Part shown: piece after piece, positions 35,006 through 43,726 of the stretch
How the letters are laid out: each line of letters opens with the position of its first letter
How positions within the stretch are numbered: the stretch's first letter is position 1
DNA from: Deltaproteobacteria bacterium UBA5205
GTDB taxonomy: Bacteria > Desulfobacterota > Syntrophorhabdia > Syntrophorhabdales > Syntrophorhabdaceae
Assembly (NCBI GenBank): GCA_002412715.1
Contig: DHVP01000042.1
Coordinates: 62,001 to 126,000, forward strand
Reading direction: 5' to 3'
DNA: 64,000 nucleotides
Position numbers and translations under genes: made by a program
The notes under the pieces: model-generated
The model's input: only the letters and a program-made list of their open reading frames with translations
What the model was told of the DNA's origin: nothing
The model's database searches: none

Positions 35006-36512
35006 AGCAGCCCGCCGAAACCCCGCACTGGACATCATTCGAAAAGGTTCAATCATCACGATAATAACACTTGTCAGCAGGCCTCTCGGTTATGTCCGCG
35101 AGGCCATTCAGGCGTACCTGTTCGGTGCCACCCTGCTCGTCGATGCCTTCATCGTGGCCTTCAATTTTCCCGAGCTCATTCAGACGCTCTTCTTCTCCGG
35201 GGCAACAAGTGCTTTTCTGATACCCGTGTGCACGAAATATCTTAATGACCGGGAGGAATACTCCCGCATCTATTCGACATTTATAAACATTTCCATAGTA
35301 CTCACACTTTTTGTCTCTGTCGGCTTTTTCCTCTTCAGCGGTACCGTTGTCAGGATGATCGCCCCCGGATTCTCCCCGGAGGCAAAGGTCATCACGAACA
35401 ACCTCTTCCTTATCATGATACCCGTCATCGCCTTTCACACGGTCCTGTCCGTCATGAAGGCATTCCTCAATGCGAAGGAACACTTCGCGGCCCCCGAGCT
35501 CTCAGGGATAATCTGGAATCTCTTTTTTATCGCATCGGCGGTCCTGCTCGGAAAAAAACTCGGTATCTACAGTCTTGCAATCGGCGTGACCGCGGGATCC
35601 CTCATGCAGATCGTTATGCAGTACCCGTACCTCAGGAAGTACGGTATCCGCTATCATCTTGCGCTCGATCTCAGCCACCCGGCCATCGCAACGGCCAAGC
35701 GCCTTTTCACCGGCGCGCTTATCGCAACATCCATCGTACCGATCAACAGTTTCGTCGGGAGGATCATTGCATCCTACCTGCCTCACGGCGAGGTGGCGTC
35801 GCTTTCGTATGCATTCAGGATATTCATCCTTCCCTTCAGCCTCTTTGCGGTCCCTGTCTATACGGTGATGTTCTCCAAGCTCTCGAAGCTGTTTCATGAC
35901 AGGGACATGCAGAATTTCAAAGCCCACATAGACAGTTCCATTGTGCTCATCTCAGTCACCCTCATCCCGGCCACTATCCTGCTGTGCACCACAGGCGATT
36001 TGTGTGTGAGGATCCTCTACGAGCGCGGCGCCTTTACCGCAACCGACACGGCAATGACAACAAGGGCCCTGTTCGGCTACAGCGTCGGCCTTCTCTTCTA
36101 TGGGTTGTCCATCTCCTTCGTGAGGATATTCAATTCCATGCATGACATGAAAACACCGGCGCTTATCGGCATCACGTCCATCGTACTCAATGCGATCATC
36201 GCATCTATCCTCATGGTCCCTTTCAGGAACCTCGGGATCTCTCTCGCGACGTCCATAGTCTCGCTATACAACTTTGTCTTCCTCTATGTCATCCTCAAGC
36301 GCAGAACCCGTTACGCGCTGACCCGGACCGCCACGAGGGACATAATCAAATCAATCTTTGCCGGAATCGTGCTGACCCTTCTTATTGTGCTCACCAGGCG
36401 GCTTCTGCCCGGCAGACTTCTCACCCCGCTTATCATCAGCGCTTTTCTCACAATTGCTGTTTATGGTATAGTCTTCAAAAGTTATTACCGAAAACTCCTG
36501 CGCAGGGGATAG
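34986..36512 (+). CDS. murJ: Lipid II flippase MurJ
   Basis: MurJ flips lipid II across the inner membrane for peptidoglycan synthesis. The 508-residue protein has about 14 membrane segments and the MVF family start SIITIITLVSRPLGYVREAIQAYLFGATLLVDAF. The start codon is a TTG with AAGGAA upstream, inside the sigma gene. Charged residues in early helices (Arg in SRPLGYVRE) match those that bind lipid II in homologues. Confidence 0.93.
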   Translation: MEQKASEAARRNPALDIIRKGSIITIITLVSRPLGYVREAIQAYLFGATLLVDAFIVAFNFPELIQTLFFSGATSAFLIPVCTKYLNDREEYSRIYSTFINISIVLTLFVSVGFFLFSGTVVRMIAPGFSPEAKVITNNLFLIMIPVIAFHTVLSVMKAFLNAKEHFAAPELSGIIWNLFFIASAVLLGKKLGIYSLAIGVTAGSLMQIVMQYPYLRKYGIRYHLALDLSHPAIATAKRLFTGALIATSIVPINSFVGRIIASYLPHGEVASLSYAFRIFILPFSLFAVPVYTVMFSKLSKLFHDRDMQNFKAHIDSSIVLISVTLIPATILLCTTGDLCVRILYERGAFTATDTAMTTRALFGYSVGLLFYGLSISFVRIFNSMHDMKTPALIGITSIVLNAIIASILMVPFRNLGISLATSIVSLYNFVFLYVILKRRTRYALTRTATRDIIKSIFAGIVLTLLIVLTRRLLPGRLLTPLIISAFLTIAVYGIVFKSYYRKLLRRG

Positions 36513-36522
36513 AGGCGAGGCG

Positions 36523-37377
36523 ATGCCCGTATTCACAAGAAGCGAGCTTACACCAGCAAACCTCCTGAAACACATTACGAAAATCCACAGTGAAAACTAC
36601 GGCGATACCGACATCTCTCTCATTACACGTGTGTTTAATGATGTTCTGGATCTTTTCCATGGAAAGAGGGCCGGGTTTCATCGGTGCGACGCGAAATATC
36701 ATAATCTTTACCACACCATGCAGACCATACCGCCCTTTATTGAGATCATCAATGGATGGAACGCAAGCGGCGCCGTTCCAAAAATATCATCGGATTTCTT
36801 CGCCTTCGGAACTATCGGGGTGCTGCTTCACGACACAGGATATATCAAGGAAGAAGGGGATGATGAAGGCACCGGTGCAAAATACACCCTGACCCACGTG
36901 CAGCGCAGCATCGATTTCGCGAACATGTATCTCAGAGAGATCCATCTGCCTCCGAAAAGCATACCCTATGTGCTGAATATTATAAGATGTACCGGTGTTA
37001 CCCTCGATATGAACATCCGCTTTCACAATGACGAGGAACGAGTAGCAGGGTATGCCCTCGGCACCGCCGACCTGCTGGGCCAGATGTCTTCCCCCGATTA
37101 CATAGACAGCCTCGCCATCCTTTTCAACGAATTCGCAGAATCCTACAGGTTCGAGGGGGTCGAACAACTTCACGGAAAGGGTTCGACATTATTCGCGAAC
37201 GTCGATGAACTCATCAGGTCAACCCCGAAATTCTATGAGGAAATCGCCCTGAAACGCTTTAAAATGATGGGGTCGATGGAAAAATACATCCCCTATAGTT
37301 ATGACGGGAAGGAAAACCCGTACATGGCCGCCATAGAAAAAAACATCGCGACTATCAGGGAAAAATGGGGAAACTGA
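36523..37377 (+). CDS. HD-superfamily phosphohydrolase
   Basis: The 284-residue cytosolic protein has metal ligands typical of an HD/PDEase fold: YHNLYHT (His60, His64), LLHDTGY (His103-Asp104) and THVQRS (His125). The later Asp is probably in ALGTADLLGQ (near 183). Spacing resembles cyclic-nucleotide phosphodiesterase-like HD proteins more than HD-GYP, as no GYP motif is present. The substrate is not known. It lies 10 bp after murJ and ends before a strong hairpin. Confidence 0.85.
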   Translation: MPVFTRSELTPANLLKHITKIHSENYGDTDISLITRVFNDVLDLFHGKRAGFHRCDAKYHNLYHTMQTIPPFIEIINGWNASGAVPKISSDFFAFGTIGVLLHDTGYIKEEGDDEGTGAKYTLTHVQRSIDFANMYLREIHLPPKSIPYVLNIIRCTGVTLDMNIRFHNDEERVAGYALGTADLLGQMSSPDYIDSLAILFNEFAESYRFEGVEQLHGKGSTLFANVDELIRSTPKFYEEIALKRFKMMGSMEKYIPYSYDGKENPYMAAIEKNIATIREKWGN

Positions 37378-37392
37378 AAGCTAAAACAAAAA

Positions 37393-37432
37393 AATAAGTC
37401 CTATAAGTCTTATTCGACCTATAGGACTTATT
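37393..37432. terminator. AT-rich 13-bp-stem terminator after the HD gene
   Basis: AATAAGTCCTATA (37393-37405) and TATAGGACTTATT (37420-37432) pair perfectly. The minus-strand side has a run of seven T; the plus-strand side is followed by ATTCTCTC. The left half also reads as imperfect nonamers (AAGTCCTAT, AAGTCTTAT). Confidence 0.7.
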
Positions 37433-37447
37433 ATTCTCTCATCCCCG

Positions 37448-37475
37448 ACCCCTGATCTCTAATCCCTGATCCCTT
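37448..37475. repeat. Second-type heptamer repeat
   Basis: CCCCTGA, TCTCTAA, TCCCTGA and TCCCTTT follow each other with a 7-nt period, right after the terminator. The unit differs from the GGTNATR family but the period and the location are alike. Confidence 0.45.
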
Positions 37476-37493
37476 TTCACAGTACCTCCTTTG

Positions 37494-37522
37494 TTGACTC
37501 AATCCGGACCCTGTGTTAGCAT
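37494..37522 (+). promoter_or_regulatory. Promoter for the GH13-like gene
   Basis: TTGACT (37494-37499), 17 bp, TAGCAT (37517-37522). It lies inside the longest open frame (TTG at 37491), which argues that translation starts later at the ATG at 37554. Confidence 0.55.
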
Positions 37523-37553
37523 TCCTCTTAAATACAGGGAACCACGTGAGGGT

Positions 37554-40500
37554 ATGATAGAGACGATCAGAGAATTTCACGTATCACGGAAGGCCAGGGA
37601 TATTTATCAATTCAGCGAATCCCTGTTCGGACTCAACGGCAATGTCATTTTCACCAATTTTCTGGCCGCCCGTACCTTCGCACAGAAGATCAACCAGAAG
37701 CGGGACCTCATCCTCTATCCCGAGAGTGCAATCCGGGCAGGTGCGCTTATAGCCATGGGTCTCATAGACGAGATCCTCCATTATGTGGTCGGTGTATATG
37801 CGGGCTCGACGCAGAAGGACATAATGGGCCGCGCCCTTTCGTATGTCGAGGCAAAACTCGGTCCCGAAGAGGTCGGAAAGGTTATCCGGCAATTTACGGA
37901 CGAATTCCCGCCTCTTGCCGTCTATCAGCGGAAAATGACAACTGATGAGTATCTGGCCGGCCAGACGGGTGATACGCCCAACCGGCAGATCGCCCTCGAG
38001 GAAATGCTCCTTCTGTGGCTCGCAAATATGAATCATGCTTTTTCCCCCTTCATCGAACTCTTCGATGATTCGTCTCTCAAGAAGGAGACGGCATTTCTCA
38101 AGACCATCGCCGAATTGAGGTCATTCTTCGACACCCAGCCGTCTTTCGGCCCCGAAGGGAAAAATCTGATCGACATGCTCCGCAGTCCCGCCGTAGCCGT
38201 CCCGCATTCACTATCCGGCCAGCTCGAATACATCATGGAACGCTGGGGATACCTGCTCAATACATTCATTTCCAGAATGCTCAAAAGCCTCGACCTCTTC
38301 AAGGAAGAGGAAAAAATGCCTTTCCTCGGCCCGGGCAAAGCGGAAGTCTATCGTTATACGGGGCTCCAATTCGAACCTGAAAAGTTCAGCGCCGACAAGG
38401 ACTGGATGCCACGATTGATCCTCATTGCGAAGAACGTATACGTCTGGCTCGATCAGCTCACAAGAACCTATGGCCGTCCGATCAATAAACTCGATCACAT
38501 CCCCGATGAAGAACTGGATGTGCTCCGCAGACGAGGTTTCACCGGCATATGGCTCATTGGGGTCTGGGAGCGCAGCGCCGCATCACAGCGTATAAAGCAG
38601 ATGTGCGGCAACCCCGAGGCTGTTCCGTCCGCCTATTCCCTGCATGACTACATTATCGCCGATGACCTCGGCGGCGAAGAGGCCTTCCTGGATCTCAAGG
38701 ACCGGGCGACTCAAAGGGGCATCCGGCTTGCCAGCGACATGGTGCCCAACCATGTGGGGATCTACTCGCGGTGGGTCATCGAACATCCTGACTGGTTCGT
38801 CGCCATCGACCACAATCCCTTTCCATGGTACACCTATGGCGGGACCAACCTTTCGAAGGACGACCGCGTTTCCATTCAGATAGAAGACCATTATTACGAC
38901 CGCACCGATGCCGCGGTGGTATTTAAACGCCGCGACAACTGGACGGGAGACGAGAAATTCGTCTATCACGGGAATGACGGGACGAGCATGCCCTGGAACG
39001 ACACTGCCCAGCTCAACTATCTCAATCCCGAGGTCCGCGAGGCAATGATACGCACCATCATCCATGTGGCGCGGAAGTTTCCCGTAATCCGTTTCGATGC
39101 GGCCATGACCCTTACGAAAAAGCATTTTCAGAGGCTCTGGTTCCCTGAACCCGGTACGGGAGGCGCTATCCCCACGCGTACGGAGCACAGCATGACCTAT
39201 GATGATTTCTCGAAGGCCATGCCGCAGGAATTCTGGCGCCAGGTAGTGGACCGGGTCGCCGTGGAGGCACCGGACACCCTGCTGCTTGCCGAGGCGTTCT
39301 GGCTCCTGGAAGGGTACTTTGTCAGAACCCTCGGGATGCACCGCGTCTACAACAGCGCCTTCATGAACATGCTTCGCGATGAAGAGAATTCCAAGTACCG
39401 TCTGGTCATGAAGAACACCATGGAATTCGACCCCCAGATCCTTCGCCGTTTCGTCAATTTTATGAACAATCCCGACGAAAGGACGGCGGTCGATCAGTTC
39501 GGCATCGGCGACAAGTATTTCGGGGTCTGCACCATGATGGCGACCATGCCCGGTCTGCCCATGTTCGGTCACGGGCAGGTCGAAGGGTATGGGGAGAAGT
39601 ACGGCATGGAATACCGCCGGGCCTACTGGGATGAAGCACCGAACCAGTATCTCGTTGAACGTCATGAGCGGGAAATCTCCCCTCTGCTTCATCAACGTTA
39701 TCTCTTCGCCGATGTCGAGGATTTCCTCCTCTTTGATTTCTTTACACCCGAGGGCACCGTCAACGAAGACGTCTTCGCCTATTCGAACCGCTATGGTGAC
39801 GCAAGGACTCTTTTCGTTTTCAACAACAGGTACGCGCCAGCCAAAGGCTGGATACACAGATCGGTCGCATTTTCGCTCAAAGAGGTTCAGGGCGAGACCC
39901 GGCGGCTTATCCAAAAGGATCTTAAGGATGGACTTGGTTTGATCCTGGATGGAAGACATTTCACAGTGTTCAGAGACCATGTCTCCAACCTGGAATACAT
40001 CCGTGATAACGAGGACCTGGCGCAAAAAGGTCTTTTCGTGGAACTTCAAGCCTACCAGTACCACGTCTTTCTCGATTTTCGGCAGGTTGAGGACAACGAG
40101 TGGCAACACTTCAGGCAGCTGTGCGGCTACCTGTCGGGCAGGGGCGTTCCCAGCGTGGAAGAAACCATGCGGGAGATCTTCCTGCAGCCTATTCACCGCT
40201 ATTTCAGGGAGCTTGTAAACCCGTCCTTCTTCAGGCATATCCTCATCACGCACAAAGACATTGTGAACCACGAGCTTTTGTTGCCGCCGAAGGTTTTGAC
40301 CGATGAGGTGACGAGCAAGCTCTCCAATCTCCTTGGGGAGATCAAAACGTATACCGGTTCATCTCAGGACGAGCGGGCGCTCATTGATGAAGTAACGGCA
40401 AAGCTGACGGCGCTCATTCAATCCCATCCATTCACACAGGATATTACCGAGAGCGACACCGATATTCATGCCGTCCTTTCCCGGGACCTTTCGGCATCTC

Positions 40501-41042
40501 ATCTTGCCTGGCTCTTTGTGCATGTCCTTGGGGGGCTCTTCGATGGAGCCGGGATCCGCGAGGAAATCAGCAGGAGCTGGATCGATGAATGGCTTTTCGG
40601 CCGGATCATTGGAGAAACACTGGCGGAGTTGGGGTACGACGAAAAAGAGACACACGCTGCCCAGCTGCTGATAAAAATCTTCACCACTCACCAGAACTGG
40701 TGTGACGAACTGAATCCCCGAAAGATCCTTTCATCACTCATGGCCGATGGTGATGTCCACTATTTCCTCGGCGTCAATCGATATCAGGGAGTCCTCTGGT
40801 TCAGCAAGGAGGCCTTTGAGGACATGATCGCCTGGATGCACTTCACTGCCGGTGTGTCAGTCATGTCACGGAAGGGAGTTGAAGAAAAGGAACTGCTCGG
40901 AGAACTGCGTGCGTGTTTCACAACCATCGACGTGCTGCACTCCGCTTCTCTGTCCTCCGGATACCAGCTGGAAAAATTGATCACTACCGTCCGGGACATC
41001 GATGCCCCGGCACCACATAAGGATAGTTACGAACCCCGTTGA
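37554..41042 (+). CDS. Very large GH13-like alpha-amylase family protein
   Basis: The product is 1162 residues, about twice a usual amylase. About 310 helical N-terminal residues of no known domain precede a GH13 barrel at about 310-740. Region I is DMVPNHVG (Asp395, His400), region II is VIRFDAAMTL (Arg513, nucleophile Asp515) and region III has the acid Glu580 in LLLAEAFW. Region IV reads FMNNPDERT (about 635-643), where the usual His-Asp has become Pro-Asp. A beta domain and a C-terminal helical region of about 350 residues follow. No signal peptide is seen. A GAGGG site precedes the ATG at 37554. Intracellular alpha-glucan or maltosyl transfer is the likely chemistry; hydrolysis is less sure given the altered region IV. 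Confidence 0.85.
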   Translation: MIETIREFHVSRKARDIYQFSESLFGLNGNVIFTNFLAARTFAQKINQKRDLILYPESAIRAGALIAMGLIDEILHYVVGVYAGSTQKDIMGRALSYVEAKLGPEEVGKVIRQFTDEFPPLAVYQRKMTTDEYLAGQTGDTPNRQIALEEMLLLWLANMNHAFSPFIELFDDSSLKKETAFLKTIAELRSFFDTQPSFGPEGKNLIDMLRSPAVAVPHSLSGQLEYIMERWGYLLNTFISRMLKSLDLFKEEEKMPFLGPGKAEVYRYTGLQFEPEKFSADKDWMPRLILIAKNVYVWLDQLTRTYGRPINKLDHIPDEELDVLRRRGFTGIWLIGVWERSAASQRIKQMCGNPEAVPSAYSLHDYIIADDLGGEEAFLDLKDRATQRGIRLASDMVPNHVGIYSRWVIEHPDWFVAIDHNPFPWYTYGGTNLSKDDRVSIQIEDHYYDRTDAAVVFKRRDNWTGDEKFVYHGNDGTSMPWNDTAQLNYLNPEVREAMIRTIIHVARKFPVIRFDAAMTLTKKHFQRLWFPEPGTGGAIPTRTEHSMTYDDFSKAMPQEFWRQVVDRVAVEAPDTLLLAEAFWLLEGYFVRTLGMHRVYNSAFMNMLRDEENSKYRLVMKNTMEFDPQILRRFVNFMNNPDERTAVDQFGIGDKYFGVCTMMATMPGLPMFGHGQVEGYGEKYGMEYRRAYWDEAPNQYLVERHEREISPLLHQRYLFADVEDFLLFDFFTPEGTVNEDVFAYSNRYGDARTLFVFNNRYAPAKGWIHRSVAFSLKEVQGETRRLIQKDLKDGLGLILDGRHFTVFRDHVSNLEYIRDNEDLAQKGLFVELQAYQYHVFLDFRQVEDNEWQHFRQLCGYLSGRGVPSVEETMREIFLQPIHRYFRELVNPSFFRHILITHKDIVNHELLLPPKVLTDEVTSKLSNLLGEIKTYTGSSQDERALIDEVTAKLTALIQSHPFTQDITESDTDIHAVLSRDLSASHLAWLFVHVLGGLFDGAGIREEISRSWIDEWLFGRIIGETLAELGYDEKETHAAQLLIKIFTTHQNWCDELNPRKILSSLMADGDVHYFLGVNRYQGVLWFSKEAFEDMIAWMHFTAGVSVMSRKGVEEKELLGELRACFTTIDVLHSASLSSGYQLEKLITTVRDIDAPAPHKDSYEPR

Positions 41043-41051
41043 TACCCCTAT

Positions 41052-41228
41052 CTATTTCGTTTTTCTTGAAGTCTTCAGGACTTTCTGACTGCAGGGCATA
41101 TTCTTGTGAACGAGCGTCTTCTTGAGTTCACACCTGAGTGCCACGAAGGTCCGGCAACTGCCGGCGCCATCCACTCCCGTTTCCTTCGGCATTGACGCAT
41201 ATTTGCAGGACAGGTCACAAAAATCCAT
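41052..41228 (-). CDS. Small Cys-rich protein
   Basis: The 58-residue frame begins at the ATG with AAGGTG five bases upstream; a GTG at 41258 is an alternative start. Five Cys (4, 8, 25, 33, 46) in the arrangement FCDLSCKYASMPK ... SCRTFVALRCELKKTLVHKNMPC look like a small metal- or disulphide-bound fold. I believe similar short proteins occur in Desulfobacterota but cannot name the family. It converges on the GH13-like gene. Confidence 0.55.
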   Translation of the reverse strand: MDFCDLSCKYASMPKETGVDGAGSCRTFVALRCELKKTLVHKNMPCSQKVLKTSRKTK

Positions 41229-41301
41229 TAACACCTTCATAAAAAAGTAATCCACCACCTCGCAAACAAGGCCTCAAAGACTTTTCACAATACCGCTCTC
41301 G

Positions 41302-41640
41302 TCAACCCGCCACAATGAGGACAATGGCAATGAACAGCGCAGCGATCACCACGAGTATGGTCCACGACAGCGCACTGGTCTTTGCCTTTCTTTTCGTCGT
41401 CACTTCTTTCCCGTCGGCCTTCCCCAAATGTCTTGCCATCAACCTGGAAGACAGGATAAAAAGGACAAGGCCGATAACACCTGTCAGTACATATACCATT
41501 AGACCGCTTGAGGAAGAGTGCTGTTGCCTGGTGAGTGCTATCACCGTTCCACCTAACCCGATAACGGCCATGAGGCCGCCCGCCACCTTGCCAAGCATGA
41601 AAGGCAATTGTCTGACTTCCGATTTGATTTCATCCTTCAT
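41302..41640 (-). CDS. Small membrane protein of unknown function
   Basis: The 112-residue protein has three predicted membrane helices, about 14-37, 47-66 and 91-111, with Lys/Arg-rich loops between the second and third. AAGGAAAAACG precedes the ATG. No family was recognised; the N-terminal helix pair recalls holin-like or DUF-type small membrane proteins. Confidence 0.7.
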   Translation of the reverse strand: MKDEIKSEVRQLPFMLGKVAGGLMAVIGLGGTVIALTRQQHSSSSGLMVYVLTGVIGLVLFILSSRLMARHLGKADGKEVTTKRKAKTSALSWTILVVIAALFIAIVLIVAG

Positions 41641-41751
41641 TCGTTTTTCCTTGCTGCTGACATTAGTTTGTACATTACATTTTCGTCCGCTTTTTTCAAG
41701 TCAAGAAGAATGGAAACATACGCTGGATGTCTTTACAGCCGGAGAACGCTC

Positions 41752-42696
41752 TCAGGCTTCGTAGACATCCCGGGAAGATGCATCGAGGGCGCGCAATTCG
41801 TCTTCGCTCAGATCGATGGGCACACCGGCGATGTTTTCTACGACCTGGCTCGCTGACCGGGCACCAACGACAACAGATTTTATCCCCGGTCGGCCGAGGA
41901 GCCACGATAGAGCTACGGCACCAGTCGTCGCGCCCTTTCGCTGCGAAATTGCCTCCATCTCATCAACCAGGCGCCGTACCTTTGACCAGTATTTCGGTTT
42001 GAAATAGCGGTAGAAGAACGATCGAGCGTCACCCCTGGTGAATCGCGGGCACTCCCGGTACTTTCCTGTCAGCATGCCCGCCCCCAGGCAGCCATAGGGG
42101 AAAACGTTTATATTATTTTCGACGCAAAGAGACAGCAGCTCCGTTTCGGGACTTCTTTCAAGAAGCGAATAATGCGGCTGCAACGAAAAAATAGGGGCGC
42201 AGCGCAGGGCTTCCGACAGTTCCGCCCTGCTGAAATTGGAAACCCCTATGTGGCGGATCTTTCCCTGCTGCCTGAACTTGAGAAGCGCCGACATTGTCTC
42301 TTCCACGGGGGTTCGGGGGTCCGGCCAGTGGCATTGATAAAGATCGATAAAGTCCGTATTGAGACGTTCCAGTGACCCATGGAGATCCTTCTCTATATAC
42401 GAGGAAGATAGATCGCGATCATATTTGCGGGAATAGATATCAAGACCGCATTTCGTGGCCAGAAAGACTTTGTCCCTTTTGCCGCGGATCGCTTTCCCGA
42501 TCAGTTTTTCAGCATGACCGTCTCCATAAACCGGGGCCGTATCGATTGCATTTATGCCGTTGTCGAGCGCCGTCTCGACGGCGCTCACGGCATTTTTTTC
42601 ATCGTAAGGCCCCCAGTTGCTGCCCCCTATCGCCCACGTTCCGAGAATTATCTCCGATATCCCAGCGTCGGCATTATTGAGCTTTACCTGTTTCAT
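41752..42696 (-). CDS. Aldo/keto reductase
   Basis: The 314-residue TIM-barrel oxidoreductase has the catalytic tetrad in order: Asp52 and Tyr57 in IDTAPVYGDG, Lys near 82 in LATKCGL, and His near 124 in YQCHWPDP. The NADPH-binding end VVVGARSASQVVENIAG is present. The substrate is unknown. It begins 3 bp after DUF2950 and may be in its operon. Confidence 0.93.
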   Translation of the reverse strand: MKQVKLNNADAGISEIILGTWAIGGSNWGPYDEKNAVSAVETALDNGINAIDTAPVYGDGHAEKLIGKAIRGKRDKVFLATKCGLDIYSRKYDRDLSSSYIEKDLHGSLERLNTDFIDLYQCHWPDPRTPVEETMSALLKFRQQGKIRHIGVSNFSRAELSEALRCAPIFSLQPHYSLLERSPETELLSLCVENNINVFPYGCLGAGMLTGKYRECPRFTRGDARSFFYRYFKPKYWSKVRRLVDEMEAISQRKGATTGAVALSWLLGRPGIKSVVVGARSASQVVENIAGVPIDLSEDELRALDASSRDVYEA

Positions 42697-42699
42697 ATT

Positions 42700-43674
42700 T
42701 CACTGCACCTTTATCCAGGAATCATCGGGATCAAATGCCTTCATTACATTCGCTGTCTTCGCCGTGGTCTTGCCCATGTTCTTTTGGTATACGACGCCAT
42801 CCTGGTTGACGATAAAGGTCATAACTCCCGTTGCCCCATACTGAGCGGGGTAGGCAACGAGGGCAAAGCCTCCGATCATCCTGGCCTTCACGACGTAGTC
42901 ATAGGCGCCTCCGGGGGCATTTTTCCCCTGGGCGCTGAGTATCCTGTAGAAATAACCGTGATACGGCACGGGCTTACCCTCCGCCTGCTTCGGCGCGTAG
43001 CCTTCTTTGCGTGCTCGGGCCATGAAAATCCCCAGGGGGCTGGGTTCTTCGCCGTCCTTCGTTTCCCAGTAGAGCCCGTTACGGGTTCCCGGATCGCTGA
43101 CAAACTTCCGGGCGTATTCGGTAAGGCCGTCTTTTTGACCAACCATTCTTGCGTAATCCTTCTGGGCATCCACGTAGGCAAGGCAGGCCTGGACGGTGCT
43201 GAGCTCATTTCTGCCTATCCTTCTCTGAAGTATTTCCGCCTTGCCTGCCTTTGCGTCGAAAACCCACCTCTCCCCTTTCTTGACGATGGGGATCGGGAAT
43301 GGCCATTCATTGTTGCCGACGTATAAAAAGACCTTGTTGTCTGTCGACGTATCGATCCTGTTCTTTTCCTTGTAGGCGGCAACGAAACGATCGAAGAGGT
43401 CATTATCCGCCGCCTGATCGCCGGAGATGATAACACCCTTTGCATCCGAACCAAACAGGGCAAGCATCGCCTTCGTGTCCTTCGCCATCGCGGCATCCGC
43501 CAGAACCCGGACCGCCTCTTCGGGAGAGGCGAAAGTCAACTGTTTGACTGATTTCCCCCCGGCCGCAAATGTTTCAGTCCCCAACAGGAGCATCGCAAAC
43601 AGGACGGCTGCACCCAAAGCAATGCCGGATCTCACCATCGACAAAAGCTTTACTCTATTCATAACGCGGATCAT
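42700..43674 (-). CDS. DUF2950 exported protein
   Basis: The 324-residue protein has a long signal peptide (hydrophobic about 18-32, cleavage after TFAA) and the DUF2950 body: FASPEEAVRVLADAA, GNNEWPFPIPIVKKGERWVFDAKAGKAEIL, RIGRNELSTVQACLAYVDAQKDYA, and a late YHGYFYRIL ... FALVAYPAQYGATGVMTFIVN. The function is not known; it commonly sits beside a DUF3300 gene, as here. GAGGAGG precedes the ATG. Confidence 0.93.
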   Translation of the reverse strand: MIRVMNRVKLLSMVRSGIALGAAVLFAMLLLGTETFAAGGKSVKQLTFASPEEAVRVLADAAMAKDTKAMLALFGSDAKGVIISGDQAADNDLFDRFVAAYKEKNRIDTSTDNKVFLYVGNNEWPFPIPIVKKGERWVFDAKAGKAEILQRRIGRNELSTVQACLAYVDAQKDYARMVGQKDGLTEYARKFVSDPGTRNGLYWETKDGEEPSPLGIFMARARKEGYAPKQAEGKPVPYHGYFYRILSAQGKNAPGGAYDYVVKARMIGGFALVAYPAQYGATGVMTFIVNQDGVVYQKNMGKTTAKTANVMKAFDPDDSWIKVQ

Positions 43675-43726
43675 ACGTTTTCCTCCTCGTAAGATTGATC
43701 AGGCACATCATAGCTGTTGCGAAAGC

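Noticed and set aside
37491..37553. Upstream TTG start of the GH13-like gene
   Set aside because: A good promoter (TTGACT-17-TAGCAT) lies within this stretch, so the ATG at 37554 is preferred.
38583..40271. 562-codon open frame antisense to the GH13-like gene
   Set aside because: It lies wholly inside a gene with clear catalytic motifs, has no recognisable domain, and long antisense frames are common at this GC content.
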